A stretch of 64,000 nucleotides of DNA from Hahella sp. CCB-MM4 (GTDB lineage: Bacteria; Pseudomonadota; Gammaproteobacteria; Pseudomonadales; Oleiphilaceae). Made by a program: the position numbers and the translations under genes. The DNA is taken from NCBI RefSeq assembly GCF_002260525.1, contig NZ_MRYI01000013.1, forward strand, positions 1 through 64,000, written 5' to 3'. How positions within the stretch are numbered: position 1 is the first letter of the stretch; each line of letters opens with the position of its first letter. The notes below the pieces were generated by a model that was not told the origin of the DNA, did no database searches, and was given only the letters and a program-made list of their open reading frames with translations. Of the stretch, positions 58,967-64,000 are shown piece by piece.

Positions 58967-59800
58967 TCATGTTTGTGAAGATGGAGGAAGTTTGACGTGA
59001 TGAGAAGAAGGCGGGGCAATCTCCCGGAACTTAGAAGGGGTCAGTCCAGACATTTCCTTAAAGCTGCGACTGAAATGCGCCTGATCGCTGAAGCCAGCAA
59101 TCTGCGCAAGATCCGCCATAGGGTACTGGATATTTTCAGAGAGTAGCTTCATCAGCGACTGGAAGCGCAATATCCTGCAATAGACTTTAGGTGTGATGCC
59201 TAAGGCCTGACGAAACAGGGAAATAAAGTGCCGATGGCTATACCCCGTGTATTCAACCACCGATTCGACACTCTCCATGGCTTGGAATCGCACCAGCGCG
59301 TCGGCCACAACTGGATGTAGTCCATTTGTGGCAGGCAATCTGCTGCACAGTATCGCTTCCATTCTATTCAGCTGTTGTTCGGCCCCACTTGCTTCCAGCA
59401 GTTGCTCCCTCACTAAAACGGATTCCCTTCCCCACAATGCTTCGACAGAAGTATGCCGCTCGGACAGCTCCTCTGCCGGGGTTCCGAACAATAACGATGC
59501 TGTACCGGGCTGTAGAACAACGCCAACCGAACAGGAGGGCGCGGAAATATCACGAATGTAATAGCGGGATCGAATCCCCCCCAACACTGACAGACTGAGA
59601 GTGCGTCCCTCCAAATCCTGAGAATCGCTGAAGGTCTTCAATGGAGATGAAGAGAGCCTGAATGCCAGATGCATGTTGCCCGTGGGCAGAACATGCTCAC
59701 GCTCACCAGATTGGCACTGCACCGGATCGCAGTGATCCAGTGCCCAGAGTTCTTTCACAAAGGGGCGAAGTGATGGGTGTGCTGGCCGTCGAATCATCAT
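58967..59800 (-). CDS. AraC-family transcriptional regulator
   Basis: 277 aa. The N-terminal half (LRPFVKELWALDH then HVLPTGNMHLAFRLS) matches the DUF6597/AraC_N-like sensory domain. The C-terminal half carries two helix-turn-helix motifs (SVESVVEYTGYSHRHFISLF and PMADLAQIAGFSDQAHFSRS) and the family signature FKEMSGLTPSKFRE. It lies between a ThDP enzyme gene (62 bp upstream) and a VOC gene, all on the minus strand, so it may control one or both. Ligand unknown. Confidence 0.92.
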   Translation of the reverse strand: MMIRRPAHPSLRPFVKELWALDHCDPVQCQSGEREHVLPTGNMHLAFRLSSSPLKTFSDSQDLEGRTLSLSVLGGIRSRYYIRDISAPSCSVGVVLQPGTASLLFGTPAEELSERHTSVEALWGRESVLVREQLLEASGAEQQLNRMEAILCSRLPATNGLHPVVADALVRFQAMESVESVVEYTGYSHRHFISLFRQALGITPKVYCRILRFQSLMKLLSENIQYPMADLAQIAGFSDQAHFSRSFKEMSGLTPSKFREIAPPSSHHVKLPPSSQT

Positions 59801-59862
59801 TCTGGTTTACCTTCCCGCCTTTTGCTTGTCACTTTTCCTCTTTTCAGTTTTTCCCATTTTTC

Positions 59863-61641
59863 TCAGACGGACAGTGATCCTTCCCTGAAATCGGACTTAT
59901 CCAGGATAACATTAATCAATACCGGCTTACCTGCTCCCGCAAGTTTCTTGGCCTTGGTCAGAGTGGCCCGGATATTTTTGGGGTCATCCAGTAACAGCGC
60001 CTCCCCCCCATATCCTTTGGCCACAATGTGATAGTCCGACTGGCGAAGTACCACCCCCACATCATCCTCCAATACCTTGACCTGGTCACGGGCAATCTGA
60101 TTCCAGCAACCGTCATTACCAACAACGGCAATCACACCTCGGCCGTGACGTACAAAGGTATCGAATTCGGCCAGCGAATACGCGGAAGAGCCGTCTCCAT
60201 ATATGATCCATATTTCTGAGTCCGGTCGGATGGCAGAAGCGCCGAGGGCAAATCCACCTCCCACGCCCAAAGTTCCGAACACTCCAGGATCCAGCCAACT
60301 CAATGGCCGCCTAGGCTGCAGAATATAAGAGGCAGTGGCAACAAAATCGCCCCCATCTGCAATGATCACTGCGTGCTCTTCCATCTTGGTGTCCAATATC
60401 TGAAACAACTCAAGCGGATTGATATGCCCATTGTGCTGTTTAGCCTGCTGCTGAATTTCCTGATTGCGCTGACGATCCGTGCTGGCAAGAGCCTGCATCC
60501 AGGATGCAAAACTATCAGAATCAGCTTTCAAATGACTGGAAAGCCGGCAGATAAATTCCGAGGGACTACCCCACACCGGAATATTGGGCATTCGGTTTTT
60601 AAATAGATCTGAGCGGCTTAAATTGACCGATACCAGCGTTGCTCGTCGGTTAATATGGCTACCGTAGTCCAGCCTGAAATCGCAGGGCACACCGGCAAGA
60701 AGAACAAAGTCCGCATCCCTCAGCGCCTGCTTGCGTCGATGTCGGCACTGTAAGGGGTGATTTCGTCCCAACAGCCCACGCGCCATGCCCGACAAAAAGA
60801 CAGGAATCCCAAGGTGCTCAATCGCCTCCACCAACTTATCCAGTTGCCGGGGCTGATTCACTGCCTGGCTGCCTATCACCATGACGGGAGCATTCGCATG
60901 ACGCAGTTTGCGTGCGGTCAGACGAGCCAGAGATTCTATATTGACCAGTTCCAGTGCTTCTTCGGCCATCCCCGTCAGACGAAGGGACAGCTGTTTAGCC
61001 TCGGCGAGCGGGACAAAACCGGCATCTTCCTGTTTGAATAGCTGCTGCGTATGGTAATCGAGATATTTCTGGATGGCTTTTTGAGCCAAGCCGCCCTTTC
61101 CCTGCTCACTTCCCTTGATACCATACCACTCCCTTACCAGGGATTCCGGATACAGAATATCGAGTGGCAGCTCAACAAATACCGGTCCGGGAACACCCGA
61201 TTGGGCGGTTTCAAATGCCAGCGTCAGAGTGGAGGCGATATCCCGAACCTTTTTTACCGAGTAGGTGGCTTTAACATGAGGCGACATCAGACTGATCTGG
61301 TCAATGTCCTGCAGCGATCCTCGTCCTCGCAACACAGTGGCACTGGCACCTCCCAGGAGTACTAAGGGAGACTGGGCAAGTTGGGCATTTTTAATCGCGG
61401 TGACAGCGTTGGTGACCCCCGGCCCCGCAGTAACGGCAGCGACGCCGGGGATTCCTGAAAGGCGGGACACGGCGTCGGCCGCAAAGACAGCGGAGGCTTC
61501 ATGACGGGTATCCCATACCTTAATTCCCAGCTCCCGGCATCCCGAAAGAATGGGAGAGATGTGTCCACCGCATAAGGTAAAGAGATGCTCCACTCCCTGC
61601 TCTCTGATTGTCTCTGCTACAATGAGTCCACCATGCTGCAT
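59863..61641 (-). CDS. ThDP-dependent enzyme, ILVBL/HACL2-like (acetolactate synthase superfamily)
   Basis: 592 aa with the three-domain ThDP fold: Pyr domain ([20 protein letters not shown] then [13 protein letters not shown], carrying the cofactor-activating Glu), central domain and PP domain ([20 protein letters not shown] ending [11 protein letters not shown]). The segments resemble animal ILVBL/HACL2, a 2-hydroxyacyl-CoA lyase, more than Ilv[32 protein letters not shown], and the C-terminal [10 protein letters not shown]. No IlvN-type regulatory subunit lies beside it. AAGGAG precedes the ATG. The lyase activity is inference; acetolactate-synthase-like chemistry is the alternative. Confidence 0.88.
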   Translation of the reverse strand: MQHGGLIVAETIREQGVEHLFTLCGGHISPILSGCRELGIKVWDTRHEASAVFAADAVSRLSGIPGVAAVTAGPGVTNAVTAIKNAQLAQSPLVLLGGASATVLRGRGSLQDIDQISLMSPHVKATYSVKKVRDIASTLTLAFETAQSGVPGPVFVELPLDILYPESLVREWYGIKGSEQGKGGLAQKAIQKYLDYHTQQLFKQEDAGFVPLAEAKQLSLRLTGMAEEALELVNIESLARLTARKLRHANAPVMVIGSQAVNQPRQLDKLVEAIEHLGIPVFLSGMARGLLGRNHPLQCRHRRKQALRDADFVLLAGVPCDFRLDYGSHINRRATLVSVNLSRSDLFKNRMPNIPVWGSPSEFICRLSSHLKADSDSFASWMQALASTDRQRNQEIQQQAKQHNGHINPLELFQILDTKMEEHAVIIADGGDFVATASYILQPRRPLSWLDPGVFGTLGVGGGFALGASAIRPDSEIWIIYGDGSSAYSLAEFDTFVRHGRGVIAVVGNDGCWNQIARDQVKVLEDDVGVVLRQSDYHIVAKGYGGEALLLDDPKNIRATLTKAKKLAGAGKPVLINVILDKSDFREGSLSV

Positions 61642-62037
61642 GACCTTGTCTCCTTATTATTCTCTTGCCTTGAAACAGCATAGCAATCATTTGATTTTCA
61701 TAAAATAAATACGTGCTTCCCGCACTTTTACAACATCACCACAGTGCGATGGACTATGTCACTTTTCTCTACATAATTACACAGGATTTTTATCAATCCA
61801 TCGATATACTCACGGAGCATTTGGGAGAGGTTTATTTTTCAGGGAAGACTTAAATACACACCAGGTACCCTCACCACTGGCTGCCCACTCATCGTGGCAA
61901 GCCCACCATAATTCGAAAAATACAAATCAGCATAGATAGCCCAGCCTACCGGATTCCTTGCAAGGTCTAATCCCGGCGCCTGGACTGTTCATGATGTTTA
62001 TTTCCTTGTTGGCACAATTTGTTAAATGTAGGTTGTT
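61642..62037. other. 396-bp divergent spacer without a gene
   Basis: It lies between the ThDP enzyme gene and the polyamine-binding-protein gene. It is A/T-rich near both ends, as expected for two divergent promoters, but I cannot name a -35/-10 pair with confidence, and no ORF or RNA fold stands out. Confidence 0.5.
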
Positions 62038-63135
62038 ATGTATAAGGCACTAGCGCTATTTACTGTTCTATTGTGTGGTGCGTTTTCTGCCACGGCAGAA
62101 ACACTCCGGGTACTGAACTGGGACGATTATATCGATCCGGAAATCCTCACCGCATTCGAAAAGAAGTACAAAGTAAAAGTCGAATATTCGACCTTTGATG
62201 ATATTGAAGGCATGGCAGACCAGTTGTTTGCCAACGACAGCAACTTTGACGTCATATTCCCCACGTCCTATCTGGTCAGCCGCATGGCCGAGAAAGATTT
62301 CCTTGAGCCTCTGGACAAGAAGTCACTGAAATACTTTTCAGACATTAACCCTGTCATCGGCAAGGCGTTGTATCCAAACAACAGCGGTGAAATTTATTCA
62401 TTCCCCTATATGTGGGGAACAACCGGCATCGGCTATAACGCCAAGAAGCTTCAGCAAATGGGTATCGATACTTCAAAAATCTCCTGGAGCCTGCTGTTCG
62501 ATCCCAAGACATTGGAAAAAACCTCCAAGTGCGGCATTGGCATCCTGAACGACCGGGATGAAATCCTGGGTGCAGCCCTGATCTATAAAGGCTACTCTCT
62601 CAACAGTGCTGACCCCGGTAACCTCAAGGACGCCGGCCAGACACTGATCGACAGCATGCCTAAAGTCAGATATCGCAACAGCGGACAATACAAGAAGGAT
62701 CTGATCAACAATGATATCTGCGTTGCCGTCGGCTATTCCGGAGACATTCTCCAGTCGACCGAAGACAATCCGGATATCCAGTACGCCATTCCGTCCGAAG
62801 GCGCGAACATGTGGGTCGATACCATGGCCATTCCTAAGAACAGCCGTAACAAGGATCTGGCCTACAAATTTATCAACTTCCTGTCTTCCCCGGAAATTGC
62901 CGGTAAGAACTCAAACTATAATGCCTACCCAACTCCCATGTTAGGCGGCAAACAGTTTGTTGAGCAGGAAATTCTGGATAACCCGGCGATCTATCCTCCT
63001 GCTGCAGTTGAAGCCAGCCTGGAACAGATCGCACCGGTAGACCGCAAAACCAAGCGCTTGAAGCACCGGCTGTGGGTGAAAGCCATTTGCTCCGGCGGAA
63101 GATGGTGTACCGTTCCTTCTGACGCAGTATTCTAA
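62038..63135 (+). CDS. Spermidine/putrescine-type periplasmic binding protein (PotD/PotF-like)
   Basis: Signal peptide (ALALFTVLLCGAFSATA) then a type-2 periplasmic binding fold: LRVLNWDDYIDPEILTAFEK (the polyamine-binding signature), SFPYMWGTTGIGYN, VAVGYSGDI and ANMWVDTMAIPKNS. At 365 aa it is normal up to about residue 350. The C-terminus, ending AICSGGRWCTVPSDAVF, is unusual, since relatives end shortly after a (K/R)LW-type segment. No permease or ATPase genes are adjacent, so it is an orphan or works with components encoded elsewhere. Confidence 0.92.
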   Translation: MYKALALFTVLLCGAFSATAETLRVLNWDDYIDPEILTAFEKKYKVKVEYSTFDDIEGMADQLFANDSNFDVIFPTSYLVSRMAEKDFLEPLDKKSLKYFSDINPVIGKALYPNNSGEIYSFPYMWGTTGIGYNAKKLQQMGIDTSKISWSLLFDPKTLEKTSKCGIGILNDRDEILGAALIYKGYSLNSADPGNLKDAGQTLIDSMPKVRYRNSGQYKKDLINNDICVAVGYSGDILQSTEDNPDIQYAIPSEGANMWVDTMAIPKNSRNKDLAYKFINFLSSPEIAGKNSNYNAYPTPMLGGKQFVEQEILDNPAIYPPAAVEASLEQIAPVDRKTKRLKHRLWVKAICSGGRWCTVPSDAVF

Positions 63136-63173
63136 GAACCAGTTATAGCTGCTCACGAGCAAATATGCAGAAA

Positions 63174-63205
63174 TAAAAAAGGGCCTGATATCAGGCCCTT
63201 TTTTT
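63174..63205. terminator. Bidirectional terminator between converging genes
   Basis: GGGCCTG (63181-63187) and CAGGCCC (63192-63198) around ATAT form a perfect palindrome, with seven A before and seven T after. It serves the binding-protein gene (+) and the AIM24-family gene (-). Confidence 0.9.
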
Positions 63206-63291
63206 GGTTTGAATAGCTAACTTTTCAAGCTACAGAATTCGTTATTCCCAGGGGGGGAGAACGGCTCTCTTCTATAGCATGGACAGCGCGC

Positions 63292-64000
63292 TTAGTTTTT
63301 CTTCTCTACCGGACGGAATGGATACATCCAACTGGTGAACGCCTGGACACTACGCGTCTGAATCCAGACCTTCCCTTTTCCACTGAAACGACAGACAAAA
63401 CCTTCGCCTGAGAAGAACAGAGACTTATATCCACCAACCTTTGTGATGCTGTAGTCCAGCCCTTCGGTAAACGCGACAATATTGCCGGTATCCACCACAT
63501 AATCGCCGTCCACATCCAGCATGATCATGCCGCCGTAGGTGTTGAACCACAGGTCCCCATCACCGCTACAACGAATCAGAAACAGGCTCTCACCGGAGAA
63601 GAAGCCTTTGGTCAGCCCCTGCCATTTGGTTTCCACCTGAACATTCAGATCGGACGCCACAAAGGCCGAGTTCTGCAGGAAGACCGTCTCTCCCTTCAAG
63701 TAGACATGGGCCAGATCACCCGGCGATGCGGGCGCAATTCCGATCTCTCCCGGGCCATTCTGAGCGGTGAATTCGTTAATGAAAATGGACTCCGAGGTCA
63801 GCAATCTCCCGAGACCACCCTTGGCCTTGGTTTTCATGACCAGATTGGTATCCATGGTCGCCATCGCCGAGGCTTCCACCCGCAACGTTTTATTGGCAGG
63901 GATATTCACGGTCAGGAATGCATAATCAGGACGCCCTTCAACTTTGAATTTGAATCCCGGCTGATCTTCTTCCACAGAACCTGACGGCTCTTGCTTTAGA
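63292..64000 (-). CDS. AIM24/TIGR00266-family protein (5' end beyond the window)
   Basis: Beta-helix protein of the AIM24 family: FLTVNIPANKTLRVEASAMA, FINEFTAQNGPGEIGIAPAS, FFSGESLFLIRCSGDGDLWF and the related FFSGEGFVCRFSGKGKVWIQ show the internal repeats of the fold. A GTG at 63975 could start a 227-aa protein, but the frame stays open to the window edge (KQEPSGS precedes it), so the gene probably begins further right. Bacterial members have no established function; the yeast namesake is mitochondrial. Confidence 0.85.
   Translation of the reverse strand, partial: LKQEPSGSVEEDQPGFKFKVEGRPDYAFLTVNIPANKTLRVEASAMATMDTNLVMKTKAKGGLGRLLTSESIFINEFTAQNGPGEIGIAPASPGDLAHVYLKGETVFLQNSAFVASDLNVQVETKWQGLTKGFFSGESLFLIRCSGDGDLWFNTYGGMIMLDVDGDYVVDTGNIVAFTEGLDYSITKVGGYKSLFFSGEGFVCRFSGKGKVWIQTRSVQAFTSWMYPFRPVEKKN

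Noticed and set aside
61990-62030. Possible sigma-54 promoter (TGGCAC followed by TTTGTT) before the polyamine-binding-protein gene
   Set aside because: The -12 GC dinucleotide is missing at the required 10-bp spacing from the -24 GG.

Overview
The window is chromosomal DNA of a marine-type gammaproteobacterium, closest in gene content and order to the Pseudomonas/Marinobacter/Hahella group (Pseudomonadales/Oceanospirillales). Recalled from memory and not searched, two blocks that lie apart in Pseudomonas aeruginosa are adjacent here. One is acyl-CoA dehydrogenases + bioBFHCD (like PA0500-PA0508). The other is purA-hisZ-hflCKX-hfq-miaA-mutL-amiB-tsaE-nnr-queG-orn-rsgA-motBA-HDOD-rhodanese-psd-PilZ-fimX-serB-parC (like PA4938-PA4964), here also containing epmA-efp-epmB. 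There is no sign of a prophage, insertion sequence, CRISPR array or tRNA. Nearly everything is core genome, with a looser accessory tail after about 47.5 kb.

Layout. 1-330: promoter and leader of a ribosomal RNA operon that reads out of the left edge (two tandem stringent-type promoters and boxA). 0.6-4.6 kb: two FadE/DmdC-type acyl-CoA dehydrogenases, the second behind a double PsrA-like operator. 4.8-6.1 kb: a secreted-metalloprotease-like protein and a small flagellar-rod-like protein. 6.2-10.9 kb: a tight minus-strand bioB-F-H-C-D operon with a BirA-type operator lying inside the start of divergent comF. 11-13.9 kb: an FAD oxidoreductase and an EamA transporter. 13.9-27.6 kb: the minus-strand nnr-tsaE-amiB-mutL-miaA-hfq-hflX-hflK-hflC / DUF2065-hisZ-purA cluster (cell wall, tRNA modification, mismatch repair, RNA chaperone, protease control, purine and histidine synthesis). 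27.8-39.4 kb: queG, orn, rsgA, flagellar stator motBA, an HDOD protein, a thiosulfate sulfurtransferase, psd, and the EF-P with its beta-lysylation enzymes. 39.6-43.7 kb: a PilZ-like protein and a degenerate FimX-type c-di-GMP receptor. 43.9-47.4 kb: serB and parC. 47.6-64 kb: small membrane proteins, outer-membrane phospholipase A, an SplB-like radical SAM protein behind a near-perfect LexA box, a thioesterase, monomeric isocitrate dehydrogenase, a secreted nuclease/phosphatase, an LHPP-like HAD phosphatase, a cupin, a PEP-CTERM protein, a VOC protein, an AraC regulator, an ILVBL/HACL2-like ThDP enzyme, a polyamine-binding protein and an AIM24-family protein cut by the right edge.

The least explained signal is a recurring one. 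Many gene boundaries carry short degenerate tandem repeats (unit 16-24 bp, 2-7 copies) in which one copy contains the start or stop codon of the neighbouring gene: eamA start, hflX stop, miaA start, orn stop, serB stop, cupin start, and the epmA-efp and pldA-splB spacers. Unit sequences differ from locus to locus, so this is not a dispersed repeat family. It looks like repeated local slippage or duplication at gene edges. The other strong regulatory readings are the BirA operator, the LexA box, the paired PsrA-like boxes and the rrn promoters.
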